From Physcia stellaris (taxonomy: Eukaryota > Ascomycota > Lecanoromycetes > Caliciales > Physciaceae), in the NCBI GenBank assembly GCA_018902385.1, contig JABSSW010000026.1, forward strand, positions 62,001-126,000: a DNA stretch of 64,000 nucleotides. Reading direction: 5' to 3'. Shown here in pieces: positions 10,990 to 22,579 of the stretch. Numbering within the stretch: the stretch's first letter is position 1; each line of letters opens with the position of its first letter. Made by a program: the position numbers and the translations under genes. The notes below the pieces were generated by a model. The model was not told the origin of the DNA. It made no database searches and saw nothing but the letters and a program-made list of their open reading frames with translations.

Positions 10990-12867
10990 ATGGTTCACTA
11001 CGATGAGTTTGACGGCATTACAGAGCCAGGAAGAGCCCAGTCAATCCCTTTCGTTCTCCGCGTAGCTCGAACGCGACGCGCCAGGACCGCCATACTGTCG
11101 TCCTTCATCATCTTTTTGGTCTTGTCTCTGACATGGAAGACATCCAACTCCGTAAGCCTTGACTTGAGTATCCTTTACCAAGATATTGACACCTTTTAGG
11201 ACTCGAGCAGAGCGGCAACCTCTAGCTTCCAGATACCAATCAATTCTCCCATTCCTTATGCTCCCGAATTGATAGCTGAAGCCTCACTACTTGATGGTCC
11301 GAATCCACAGAAAATCATCAATACTACGGAAGCAATCGGTCCCAAGAAAACGAATCCTTCGTTCCATCTCCTCATTCCAGCTTCCAAGAGCAATTCCTTG
11401 CTGTGTAAAACGCTTCTATCCTCATTCGTTCTCGGCTATCCACCACCAACCTTAATCAATTATGGGAAGGTTTTCGAAGGAGAAGGATGGGACAATGGTA
11501 CACATGCAGGCAAGATTCGTGGAGTTTACGATTATCTGAATGGGGGCAAGGATATGAAGGACAACGACCTGGTCCTGATCATTGATGGGTTCGATGTTTG
11601 GTTTCAGCTTCCGCCCGAGGTCATGATCAAGAGGTTCCACAGTATACTCCTCGAAGCCGACGAGCGTCTGCGCAGGAGGTATGGTATGGTCACTCGTGAG
11701 AAGAATGGTAATTTCGGTGCCAAAGAGAGAATACAGAGATATACCCAGAAGGTTGTCTTTGGTGCAGACAAAATCTGTTGGCCGAACGGGGTTGAAGACC
11801 CGGCGTGCGCTGCCGTACCGTTCTCGACTTTGCCGAAAACCACTTATGGCCCAGAGACTGACAAAGATCCTGAATCCTACCTCACTCGTCCAAGGTTCCT
11901 GAATTCCGGCACTGTTATAGGTAAGGTGGCAGATGTGCGTGCTATCTATGAATACGCAGTCAAGAAGGTTGAGATGGATGGCAGAGGTGCGCTTGGAGAT
12001 CAGTATGTGTTCGCGGAGATCTTTGGCGAGCAAGAATATCAGCGCGAAACTAAAAGACAAGCTTCTCAAGGTGCCGGTGGGCGCTGGCTGGACTGGGTGT
12101 CGAGTACTGTAGGGTATTCGGAGTCTCCCCTTGCCGCGAACCAGACCATCAACAACATGACCATGGTCCCTGGGCAAAACTACGAATTTGGCCTCGGTGT
12201 TGACTACGGTTCTGAATTATTCCAAACCATGACCCATTCATGGGATGATATCGAGTTCATCAGGTTCAATGACAGCGAAGCGCTCACGAACATACAGGAC
12301 AAACATCCGTCATTGCAGTCGTTACCCTTCTCCCTGCCAAGTGACCTTCAACGAATTGAAGAACCATTCTGGTATGCTTCACCTGGCAATCACAGCAACG
12401 AGTCACAGGACGTCATACTTCTTCCCTTCTCCGAGAAGGTTGACATTGCTGGAGACGGACCGACATGGGAGGAGGTTCCTCTGGCGACAAACTTGTTCGC
12501 GGATTCCATACCCGCCTTGATCCATCTCAATGGCGACAAATCGATCCTCGACACATTGTGGCCCTCTACGTGGTTCTTCCCCTATGCTCGAGCGCTCCTT
12601 CGCCGCTATGTCCGCTCGCCGCAAGGGCCTATCGCAGCTCATGCAGCAGCTAGCGGAGGGCAAACATGGTGGGACACAAGGGGTGGGCGGGGCGGTGTAT
12701 GGACGGACAGAGAAACATGGATGAGCTGGGGAGAGGTATGCAGGAAAACGGAGCCCGATGTCTTCGGGGATGGCAAAGGAACGTGGATGAAAGAAGAGGG
12801 AAGCATCAAGACGGAGAACTCATTTGGGGCAGTCGTCATCGACGATGAGCACTTCGAGGACGAGTAA
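10990..12867 (+). CDS. Type II membrane glycosyltransferase, PLOD/GT-like
   Basis: Exons 10990-11151 and 11200-12867, with a 48-nt intron, give 609 aa. I chose ATG 10990; the frame is also open a little upstream but without an ATG. A short cytosolic N-terminus with a basic RTRRAR patch precedes one membrane anchor (residues about 33-49, ILSSFIIFLVLSLTW), the pattern of Golgi type II enzymes. The lumenal part has a nucleotide-sugar-binding motif, LVLIIDGFDVWF (Asp 183/Asp 186), then RFLNSGTVIG and DQYVFAEI. These resemble the glycosyltransferase domain of lysyl hydroxylase/procollagen glucosyltransferases, as found in many uncharacterised fungal proteins. Several N-glycosylation sequons are present. 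Sugar donor and acceptor are unknown. Confidence 0.8.
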
Positions 12868-13551
12868 GGATCTTATGAATGTGTCAATGTGGTATAGGCG
12901 TCTCAAGGGAGGTGACGCTTGAAGATGGATATTTTGGTCATGTTGCATTTTTTGCGGGAGATACCCCCTGGACGAGGCGTTTACTGAAACCTTTAGACTG
13001 TGAGCGAATAAATCCTATAGCAATCGATAGTACTGTTCAGCTCAGCCAATTTGAAATGAGTAATGACCAAGATCCTGCGTTGTTTCTACTTGTGGCCTCC
13101 TGTATGGAAACATGTAGTGTATGGAGAGATCTGATTTATTGTTTTGTCAGCGATGGATGACCAAGCTCAATTATTCCCGACGATGGCGTGCTTCCGTTTG
13201 CCACTTACTATCAGATCGCGTTATTACCTTATTCGTCCAGCTATAGTTCCTCGGCTGATGTTAGTGGTCAATACTAATCATAGTGCATCTCCCCAAGCTG
13301 CTGCCGAATGACGTTTTTCCCGATTACAAATGTCTATGGCCAAGACCATTCGCGAACCTTTCATCATCGATATATATTGTCCAGGATAGACGGTCAGTTT
13401 CTCCCTCATCATTCCTCGACCTCAGAATTCAAACAAAGTTAGCTGCTACTCTTTAGCAATCTAGGTCGGTACATTTACATTCACGTTTATCAAGCCCGCA
13501 CTGAAAACTACACCCTTGATCACGCCCAGTATCACACTATCAAGAGCCAAA
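12868..13551. other. Intergenic
   Basis: 3' flank of the glycosyltransferase gene and 5' flank of the oxidoreductase gene. No additional gene is supported. A TATATATT run at 13371-13378 could serve as a TATA element for the gene starting at 13552. Confidence 0.5.
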
Positions 13552-14427
13552 ATGGCAACCCAGACTGAGACCCAGACATCAATCGCTCAATCCTCCATAA
13601 TCCCCCTCTCCATTAAAGGAACCGTTCATCGCGGTCCAGTCACCACACCTCTGAATTTCTACCAAGCACCATCCGACGGCTCCAAACCTTTCAATTATGT
13701 CGAGGCACCCCCAGAGGGCCAGCCACAGCGAAACTTTGGAGACATCGACATTCCCGTCACCATCGAAGACATTCGAGGTCATGAGTCACAATATACTTTA
13801 GATCAAAACGCATTCACTGCCTTGAAGAACGTGCCGGAAAGCGCGGAGAGGGAATTCTCCAACGACGAAAGCGTCAAGAAGAATTATTACCCCGAAGTCG
13901 AGAAACTGTTGCTGGACAACGTGCCAGGCTCGAAGAGGATATTACTCTTCGACCACACCATCCGCCGCGCCAACCCCAACGCGCACCGAGCCCCCGTAAC
14001 GAGGGTGCACATCGATCAAACAGCCTCCTCGGCAGAAGCACGAGTAAGGCACCATCTTCCCGACGAAGCCGACGAGTTACTGAAAGGCCGCTATCGCATC
14101 ATCAATGTCTGGCGACCCATCAACGGCGCCGTGGAGTCCTTCCCACTCGCATTCGCCAACAGCGCTTCGGTACCAGATGAGGCACTAGTGGGTATCGAGC
14201 ATAGGTATCCAGATCGCACTGGAGAGACGGCGGCGGTGAAGCATACTGATGGTCAGCATTGGTGCTATTGGAGTGGGATGGAAGACAATGAGAGGCTGTT
14301 CTTGGAATGCTTCGATAGTGAGAACCCGAGGGGACGCGTGCCGCATACAGCGTTTGTGGATCCGAGGAGTGGGGCTGATGCTAAGCCGAGGGAGAGCATT
14401 GAGGTTCGGGCTTTGGTCTTTGGCTAA
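13552..14427 (+). CDS. CmcJ/NvfI/AsaB-family oxidoreductase, non-heme Fe type
   Basis: A single exon of 291 aa. The start is ATG 13552 in an aaaATGG context; the 12 codons upstream are open but lack an ATG. The segment RVHIDQT (His 153/Asp 155), then RIINVWRPI, then PHTAF (His 265), is the pattern of the fungal family related to CmcJ (cephem 7-alpha hydroxylase/methoxylase partner), AsaB and GA4-desaturase-like proteins. In these, a His-x-Asp...His set binds iron, with 2-oxoglutarate-type chemistry proposed for some members. HTDGQHWCYWSGM is also a conserved signature. Members often act in secondary metabolism, but no other biosynthetic gene lies within 10 kb, so the pathway is unknown. Confidence 0.85.
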   Translation: MATQTETQTSIAQSSIIPLSIKGTVHRGPVTTPLNFYQAPSDGSKPFNYVEAPPEGQPQRNFGDIDIPVTIEDIRGHESQYTLDQNAFTALKNVPESAEREFSNDESVKKNYYPEVEKLLLDNVPGSKRILLFDHTIRRANPNAHRAPVTRVHIDQTASSAEARVRHHLPDEADELLKGRYRIINVWRPINGAVESFPLAFANSASVPDEALVGIEHRYPDRTGETAAVKHTDGQHWCYWSGMEDNERLFLECFDSENPRGRVPHTAFVDPRSGADAKPRESIEVRALVFG

Positions 14428-15280
14428 TGCTTTGTGAAGAGGCTTGAACTTGATCGTGATCAACGGACGATGCTATGATGGTTGTGGCGATGACCGGACG
14501 ACTGTGTGGATAGGGGGTAGCTTGTTCGTTTTATTCTTCGTGTTTAGCCATTATCGACTAGTCTGCTTTCCGGACTCAATACCTTGTATCTATTGCCATC
14601 TATACATCTTAAATGGCTGTTACTCACGATGAGGTGCGCTATCCATAAGTACTCTACTCGTATTGAACGTGAAAGCCTTGCTCCACTGGGAGTGTTCTGG
14701 CGCTTATTACATCATCCCGCGCTGACCCCACTACTCCTACCCCGCACTACCGGCAGCTTGGTTTCGCTACGGGCGCTAAAAAGGGCTAAATTAGAGTCTC
14801 GTAGGGCTAAGATAGGCAGCCATAGCCTTGTCTTGGGGGTGATGCTGCCTCACGATTCGATACCATGAAAGCGGAATACCTTCACGTACTACCTCCATCA
14901 CTACCTACGTATTAAGGCATATACGTAACCATTCGAGTCGTGTAGTTTCGGCTTCTGATCGCCAAACAGTCCGTCACTGCTCACTCAATCCATCTTTCCA
15001 ACGAGTAATTTATGATCGTGATCAAAGACCTTGTCATGTGAGAAGCCTTACACATTGAAGTCTTTCACTTGGATGTGTCATTTCGAGAATTTTCTAGATA
15101 GGTTGATCCTTGTCCATCACAAACCTCTACTTCACAGCCTAAGAGTCTATTTGAACTTCATCAATTTCTACCACCCGCCTTAGAATTCAACTCTTGACCC
15201 TCACACCATCTGCATAGGATACTTCCAACAATCATTGTTTCTCTGGGCTATTATTTCTACCTCCAGTCTCGAACGCTACA
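14428..15280. other. Intergenic, leader of the PARP-UBC gene
   Basis: Nothing recognised. Bases 15080-15280 are pyrimidine-rich and probably promoter/5' UTR. Confidence 0.5.
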
Positions 15281-18200
15281 ATGCCTCGCAAAGCTTTTGT
15301 CGCCGACCTTGCCGAAGCCGCCGAGATCCTTGATATCGACCATCTTTCTAGCTTGAAGGCCGGTGATGAGGATGGTACCATTAATTTCAAATTCCACATA
15401 CAGAAGAGACCTGCTGGATCAGAGTCTGGTATTGCCATCTCAGCCATTATACCGGGTACGAACCACCTTCTTTCTGAGCTTTCTTCTCTAGAACAGGCCA
15501 AAGCTAATGTTTTCTTCAGATGTTTCGGACTACCCCAACGATCACCAATATATTCTCTGCACTAACAGCGAAAATGTCCCAGATGCCATCAACTCAGTTA
15601 TGCAAGACATTGGCGATTTTCCAGGTCTGCCAATCTACCCTATGCTCAGTAAAGTCGCCAAAGCTCTGAGCAAAGCTACCGCTGGATCTCAGATGAACCC
15701 AGTGGATCTTGATGACGGCGATCCTATGGATATCGATGATCTAGATCGAGAATTTGATGCTGAGGAAGAGGAAGAAGAGGAGGAGTATGAAGAGGAATAT
15801 GAAGAGGACGAATATGAATTTTCAGAACCAAGCTGGGCGACAGGCATTCCAAAAACACAGCGTCAAACACATAATCAGCAAGCCAGCGCTCAACCTAAAG
15901 ACCGCACCGCAACACTCACAATGAATAAACGAATTCGGCGAGACCTCGATGAAACGAAAAAGGCTGGTTTCCGTGTTGGATACCTTGGGGAACTACTAAA
16001 CAATGGTAGAGATTCCTTTGTGACTGTCTCTTGCCGTGTAGCAAAGCTTGGGATTTCGACGGAAGCGCTGAAAGCATGGTCCCTCGATCGCGAGCTCTAT
16101 TTCACCCTGATCATTAGATATACCGCAGGCTACTGCCCGCTATCACGTCTGATGCGCGAGGACTCTACTCCAGGGACCAATGGTATGCACCTGCGAGTCG
16201 GCCTTTCGAAGAGGTATAAAGTCAGCCTTGCTGATGCTATTGACGCCTTCAGCGAGCAGGTCGACAAATCGAAGGTCTCGAGGACGGCTGAAGAAGATGC
16301 TCTGTTAAGCCAACATAATCTGGCTCCTTTTTTTATAAGTCGACCTCTGAATGAGCTTCTCCGAGATCGACTGGTAATCTTGCTCAAATATCGGTCGAAG
16401 TACGCTTTTAGATGGAGTGGAGCTGAGGAATACTATAATGACAATCAAGGCATGAGCACTTCCGTTGCCAATGATATGGATTCAAAGTATTGGCAAGACG
16501 AGAACATCCATAACAGGTCTTTACCACCAATGGTGACAGCCGATCACTTTGGAGGTGCTCAAGAATCTAAATACACACCAGATGACATTGCCTCCTTTCC
16601 CCTCATCGCAATGCAATTTGCTCTGCGGCATTTGGTACGATGTACGGAGTTCTGCTTGGTGTGTCACTGCAAAGTTGAAACGGACTTCGAAGCGCTCAAA
16701 CCATACGTTTGCTCGAAACCATTGTGTCTCTACCAGTACATGGCTCTTGGGTTTGGACCTAGTATTGAGCACGAGATCATGTCTCAACCTCAAGTGGTCG
16801 ATCTTTTGGTCAGCTTCTGCTACAGCAGCGCCCACAACTCTAGCGGGCTAAAAGTATTTCCAGACGGGATGGGTTTGGTAGTACCCAACCCCAACTGGAT
16901 TCCTGGCTACACGTCCGGTACGTCCAGATACTATGGACCAGATGTTCATGGAGCACCTATGATCCCAACTGGGACCTCCAACGAAAATGTATACACTGCA
17001 CGGTTCGATTGTTACAAAAGTGAGCTTATTTTTGCCGCTGGAGACACCGCTCGACCTTTACGTCCAGGCAATTGGGTCTGTCTTACCGCTCCTGGCTATA
17101 ATGACGGTAGACGAATGCATGCTAGAGTTATCGAGGCGATCTACCCCATAGTACGTCTAGGAGGTGTGGTACTAACGGGAAATGGAGCAACAGCAAAGAC
17201 AGAAAGTGAGGCCAAGCCTGTCGTTCATACCACACAGCTCACTACTTCAACGAATACAGTTCCGACCCCTGCCGCAACACCACCAATGGGTGCGGTTGAA
17301 CAAACAACGAGCAAATTTCCTGAAGTCAGCTTTATTGTCTATGATCAAAATTTCGACGACCTTATTCCGGCCGCTAAATCAAAGTCAATCCGTGTCTTAC
17401 TAGACACGCTTCCAAAAATTACTCAAATGAAGGAGTATTTAGAGAAGGGCAGGCATAGCACCCTTCACTCGTGGTCTGATCGGTTTAGTCCAGCAGCATT
17501 GGGCGTTCTCCGATGGATCATAGCATCAAATAGATCATGTATCCTCCAGGTCGACAGCAACGACATTTCCAATAAGTCATCAGAGGAACGAGTCTCTGGC
17601 ATGCCGGATTATGCGCAATTCCGTTTCGCTCAGGGAGCACCAGACAAAGAACAGCGGTTTGTTGAGTCTGTGCGCCAGAACATCGATCCCAAAAAGACAA
17701 ATTACCCGACCCTGTTCGCGTGGCATGGGAGTTCGTTACACAATTGGCACTCGATTGTAAGAGAAGGTCTGCACTTCAAAGATATCATCAATGGTAGGGC
17801 GTGTGGGAACGGTGTTTATTTCTCTCCTCTCGCAATGACCAGCCTGGGATATTCAGGTCTGCACCACTATGGTGGCCCCGGAACTACAAATGGCTACGAC
17901 ATATCTCCTTGGGTGTGGCCTCAGAGTGAGCTTCGGATAGACAACGCCTTGTCATTGAACGAGATCGTCAACCGACCTGATAAGTTTGTCAACACGAATC
18001 CCCATCTGGTGGTTGATCAGCTTGACTGGATCCAGACGCGGTACCTATTTGTTCGCTGTAAAAGCAGACAGGATCCGACCCCGGATGTCGTACCTACTGA
18101 GATATACGCTCAAGATCCCAAATACACTGCTGTAGGAGCTTCAGGCCAGCCAGTCAGTATACCAATGACTGCCGTTAGTAAATCAAGGCGTCCCGTGACC

Positions 18201-19061
18201 AAGGTTTCGAAAAACGGCAACAAAAAGGCACGGTTAACGGAAGAAGAGGAAGTTGTCTACCTCAGCGAAGAAACAGACGTCGAAGACCTCGCGGTTTTCC
18301 TTCAAGAAGACGAGCCCTTGCCTACCACAAATGCCGCTACTGCAGCCGTAAAAGGCAAATCTAAAGAAATCCCCATCTCCACGGATCCAGACCCCGCAAA
18401 AACCGACTTCGTTCCTCACTCTCTCGACTACGACACTCTTCCCATCCTCAATCCGCCCACCTACGCAACTTCACTCGGCACCAAAACTCTCCAAAAAGAG
18501 CTTCAAGCAACCCTCAAGATCCAAGACGCGACCCCCGCCCACGAGCTAGGCTGGTACATAGACCGCGAGCTGATCTCCAACGTCTACCAATGGATCGTAG
18601 AGCTGCATTCCTTCGAACCCCACCTTCCTCTAGCGAAAGACATGAAAGCCCACGGTCTCAAGTCCATCGTCCTCGAACTCCGCTTCGGCGCTTCATACCC
18701 CATGTCTCCACCCTTCGTACGCGTCATCCGGCCGCGCTTCCTCTCCTTCATGCAAGGCGGAGGCGGACACGTCACCGCGGGCGGGGCGTTGTGCATGGAA
18801 TTACTGACCAACAGCGGGTGGAGCGTGGCGAGTAACATCGAGAGCGTGCTCTTGCAGGTACACCTCGCGATTAGTAGCACCGATCCCAAGCCCGCGCGGC
18901 TGGAGGGTGGAGTTGGAAAGGGGGCGAAAGGTGGAATGGAGGTGAGGGATTATAGCACCGGTGAGGCGGTGGAGGCGTATGTGCGTGCTTGCCACACCCA
19001 TGGGTGGGAGGTGCCCAAGGATTTCAGGAGGGACTATGGGGGGGTGGGGACGGGGTATTGA
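15281..19061 (+). CDS. PARP-like ADP-ribosyltransferase fused to a ubiquitin E2
   Basis: Exons 15281-15455 and 15520-19061 (64-nt intron) give 1238 aa. The layout is: an N-terminal domain that may be RWD-like (1-110); an acidic run (about 133-160, almost all Glu/Asp/Tyr); a large middle region with a Cys cluster (about 436-466, CLVCHCK...CSKPLC) typical of this family; a PARP catalytic domain (about 690-910) with WHGSS (His 794) and GVYFSP (Tyr 825); a basic/acidic linker; and a C-terminal UBC fold (about 1055-1180) with GALCMELLT (Cys 1150 as thioester residue), as in UBE2Q-type E2s. At the third PARP triad position (DWIQTRYLF) I see no Glu, which suggests mono- rather than poly-ADP-ribosylation. 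This domain pairing is known in filamentous fungi. A role linking ADP-ribosylation and ubiquitination is inference. Confidence 0.9.
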
Positions 19062-21691
19062 TCTTTTTCCAGGGCTCAAATGATGGAAAGGGGAGTACGG
19101 CGGTGATCTGGAAGCGTGCTTCTGCTCCACGGTCCGGTTAAGTAAGCCTCATTTCTTTTCCATTCGAGGTAGTGGCTAGTTGATGGTTCCGGGTGAGGGC
19201 TGAAGGAAGATGAGATATGAGACAACGATGATAAAGAAGAAGAAGGACAAGGCGTTTCGGAGTACAGCAGAACTGGGACATTAAAGGATTTCGATAAAAG
19301 GCTTTGCGAGAACCTTACATGCATGCATCCCTAAGATACTTGCTTAGGATGGGCATTCCATTACAGTCTTAGCATCTTAGTTTATCAAACGCATCACTTT
19401 ATCTGAACCTAAACATTAACGTCATGCTAGCTATCCTCTTGCTCTTTCAGTATTATTTCAAACACAACATCCTCAACTAAGATAGTTATCAAGCCCCGAA
19501 TTCAATCTCCTCTCCTTCAATTTCAACCTGCCCACACATTTACATCTCCGCATTGAGCAAAGACGCTAGTCTCTGCCTGCCCACATCCACCGAGATCGAA
19601 TCAATCAATCGATAACAGCTCCCCCTCCATTTCTTCAGACTCTATTTGCTGTGAAATAAGCTCTCCCTAGCTCCCACCCACAATCTATCAAACCCCTTAT
19701 CTCCAATTCTCCGCATGAATACGATTTGGGACGATCTTAAGTGGTATGAATAGTTCGGTGTGGATTTGGGATGGAGGGATGGAGATGGGGAGGAAACTAA
19801 CTCTCACCCCCTCCCCCTCCATCCCTCCTCCCCCATCCATCACTCACTCTCTACATAAATAACCCAAACCCTACCTAGATCCCACCCACAATCCATCAAA
19901 CCCTTTGTTCTCTAATCTTCGGGATGGTCACGATTGGGAGGGATCTCTACTGTGCGAAAGCAATATGAACACTCAATTTAGAATGGAGAAATTGAGGGAT
20001 GAGAGATGGGGATGGGGATGAAGGGTTAGGTTCTGAAAGAAGTAGATTTTACTTGATTTTACTTGAGAATTCTGGGTAACAGAGGCGCTAGAGGGAAGAA
20101 GGGGGAGGGGAGGGGAGGGGTGATGATGCACACAGCTAGCCAGCTAGCTGTACTTGAATATCCGACCAGCCGTGATATGGTGTCCGTCGTGGGGAAAAGA
20201 TCGTCCGCTTTAGCATGGAAAACTCTAGGCCTTCTCCATCCATATTGATTAAAAAGAATGGGGAGTGAGAAGTGAGGGCCGCTGTCTAAGATTGACGCTA
20301 AGTGAGGGCTGGGACGTGTTATAGGGGGGTTTTTTGGATTGGAGGGATGTATGATAGGGAAAGGTGGATAAGCGCTTGTTTTCTCTTGAACAATCCCCCA
20401 ACCCCTTTCTATCTCTACAACTAGTGTGGAAAACACTATTGTCCGTAGCGGGGGACAAAAGCGCTCATTCTTCATGCGGCAGGGAGATCTCTGGGGCTGA
20501 TGCGTAATTAGAAAAAATGGAAACCGGCTACTTGAGGCCACTGCTACTTATTACAACATTCCAGCCCATTGTTTTTTTATTAGAGCGATATATATTAAGA
20601 GGGGACTGGCACTTGCGAGGGAGGAGGGGAGGACGAGAACGAGGATGAGTGGCTTTAGGACAGGGCGGGATGGGTGATGATGAAGTGGGTTTTCGTGACT
20701 GAGATGAAATATTTATATTTTTTTGGGGGGATTGATTTTGTGCTTTTGGTGGATTTGAGCTCGGTGTAGGGAGTGGTCGGGGGGGGATGGGTATAAGAAG
20801 GGAACCGAAGTTTGGGTGCTATCTACAAAAACTTGGGCCCGTGGTAGATGAGTGAGTCCGAATAGGAGTACTTGAGGCAGGTTCGCTGAATTGGTCTTTG
20901 AATTGACTATTTTAAACACAATAGTAGACTTTTCACGAAAAAGCATACTTTCTCGCACCGGGGGCCTGATGTGACTGTAAGACTACCGCAACAGTCATCC
21001 TGTAAAAACATCTCTCGAAAACAGACAAACCCCTTCTACTGATGATGATGATAATGATGTTCTTTCAGCAGTCTATCTATCAATATTCAACACAAAATAA
21101 ACCAACATGAAGGCGAGAGACATATAGCTTAACGCTAGCGACATGACCTTGACCGAAGTACGTATTCAGTGCCACCTCCCGCATTTCGGAGACCTTGAAA
21201 ATTACGCTTGAGTACGTTCCATCCCCCATCAAAGCGACCCCCGGATCTCAAACCCAGAATCCTAGCCCGATAGCCCAAACCATCAATCTCAAAGACCAAC
21301 GCAGGGCGAGAACTAAAATAAGTGCTCCAAAACCCATCTCATCATTTCCGGGTTTTTGGGCTGGGCGATAAACGCTGGCTAAAGAGTCCTGCAGATTGCC
21401 TGGATGGGACTAGATTTGTCTGCCTTTGATAGCTAGTTTTTGCCCACAATAATTCCACAAAACGAGAATTGTGTCGCTTTCTTTTTCGGGCGTCAAAGAG
21501 GTGCACTTACCGCTTCGTTACCTATGCATGTTTGGCGCCTCAGGATCGAAAGAAGCCTCCTATGCGCTAGCGTGACTTCAGTGTCTGGACGACGGCTATG
21601 GCGAGGAGAGGGGGGGGCCGGGGGATAAGGAGGAGACTTTGAGGTATGAAATGCTGAGAAGTGGGAGGGGGATTAGATACATCATCGAGGT
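19062..21691. other. Gene-poor region with low-complexity DNA
   Basis: 2.6 kb without a supportable gene. It includes two related C-rich blocks (listed as a repeat), purine-rich runs at 20095-20120, a short perfect inverted repeat ACAGCTAGC-CA-GCTAGCTGT at 20132-20151, and stretches around 21340-21600 without coding pattern. The frames here lack introns, motifs and consistent codon use. Confidence 0.55.
19670..20040 (+). repeat. Diverged tandem duplication, about 207-nt spacing
   Basis: CCCACCCACAATCTATCAAACCCC at about 19673 reappears as CCCACCCACAATCCATCAAACCCT at about 19882. Both are followed by similar TCTCCAATTCT/TTCTCTAATCTTC text, a GGGATGGAGAT-type purine run and an intervening CCCTCCATCC block. 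The two units are clearly related but interrupted by indels. Confidence 0.6.
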
Positions 21692-21944
21692 GCTAATGTT
21701 CCCGAAGATTTCTATATAGAGACTATGATGATAGATTCGATCAACGAGCACCGCCTTCGCAAAAAAATACTCACAACAAGAGCTTTGCTGAGGAATAGCG
21801 AACAACAGAGAGAAAACTATGAGCGATGATCTGCAATATGACGAGCCAAAGGTTCGAGCATTTCTCCTGACGGGTGAGCATCCATGCGCCTTTTCTGCAT
21901 CAACACCCCTGTCCACTGAGTGTCCAGCAGACCGAGTTGAATGT
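21692..21944 (-). mobile_element. Solo A2-B2 footprint of the tyrosine-recombinase element
   Basis: This 250-nt stretch matches the two terminal repeat segments of the large element at 40.3-45.1 kb, joined directly. Bases 21692-21790 match segment A (tatagagact.tgatgat.gattcgatcaac..., 40342-40466). Bases 21797-21944 match segment B (gcaatat.acgagc...atgcg...tgcatcaaca, 40535-40681). The copy has ordinary base composition with many CpT and CpC, so it escaped the C-to-T damage seen in the large copy. The heptamer ATCGAGG flanks it at 21684-21690 and again at 21952-21958, which may be chance. Recombination between A1 and A2 of a full element would leave exactly this product. Confidence 0.7.
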
Positions 21945-21954
21945 TAGGGTTATC

Positions 21955-22105
21955 GAGGCGGATGGTAGGGAGAGGAGAGGGATGGTAGGGAGAGGAGATC
22001 GCGGCTTGACGGATATGAGAGAGATGAGGGCGGTTAAGGGGGCATGGGAAGGGGGATGAGAGGGATGAGCGGAATGAGAGAGATGAGAGAGATGAGAGGG
22101 AATGT
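21955..22105 (+). repeat. Purine-rich tandem repeats
   Basis: GGGATGGTAGGGAGAGGAGA-like units occur twice (about 21960-22000). They are followed by GATGAGAG and AGAGATGAG octamers repeated up to about 22102. It is simple-sequence DNA with no coding signal. Confidence 0.7.
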
Positions 22106-22579
22106 ACTGTTACAAAACTATTTTTGACATTGACATATACTTGAGAAGATCAGGAAGTCCGAACGTGGCCGATCCTGGGAGCAATTCGATAGTAAGCACT
22201 TTCCGAATTCCGGAGTTCAACAGAACGGTTGGAACCATCGATAAAGATAAATATAATCTGTCGGGTAAAAGCAACCTCTGGAATTATATATCGATCAGTG
22301 TGCAAGAGATCTTCAAGGTCTTTGATGCATTGCATTATATTTCACATTCGGTCCCTGTTGATGGTACGATTGAAGTACGTTGTTGGAAACAAACGTAAGG
22401 ATAGAGCTGAACAAGCACATCTCAGGAATTCTGAGAGGAACGAAATAGGTGATGGTGCATCGAACCCTCGATGCCGAATCAATCCAAGCTCTGAGACTAA
22501 AGCTCACGGTAGAGCCGAATGAAATGGAATGTATAACCTTATCCGAGAGGAATTAGCCTCTGGACCATTGGAATAACCA
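22106..22579. other. Intergenic
   Basis: 3' flank of the minus-strand gene that ends at 22580. Short frames only; nothing recognised. Confidence 0.5.

Noticed and set aside
20059-20541. 160-codon minus-strand frame
   Set aside because: Low-complexity Pro/Ser sequence starting in poly-purine DNA, without motif or splice signals.
22432-22475. tRNA-like GGTTCGA box on the minus strand
   Set aside because: The flanking T-stem does not pair and no A-box or acceptor stem is found.
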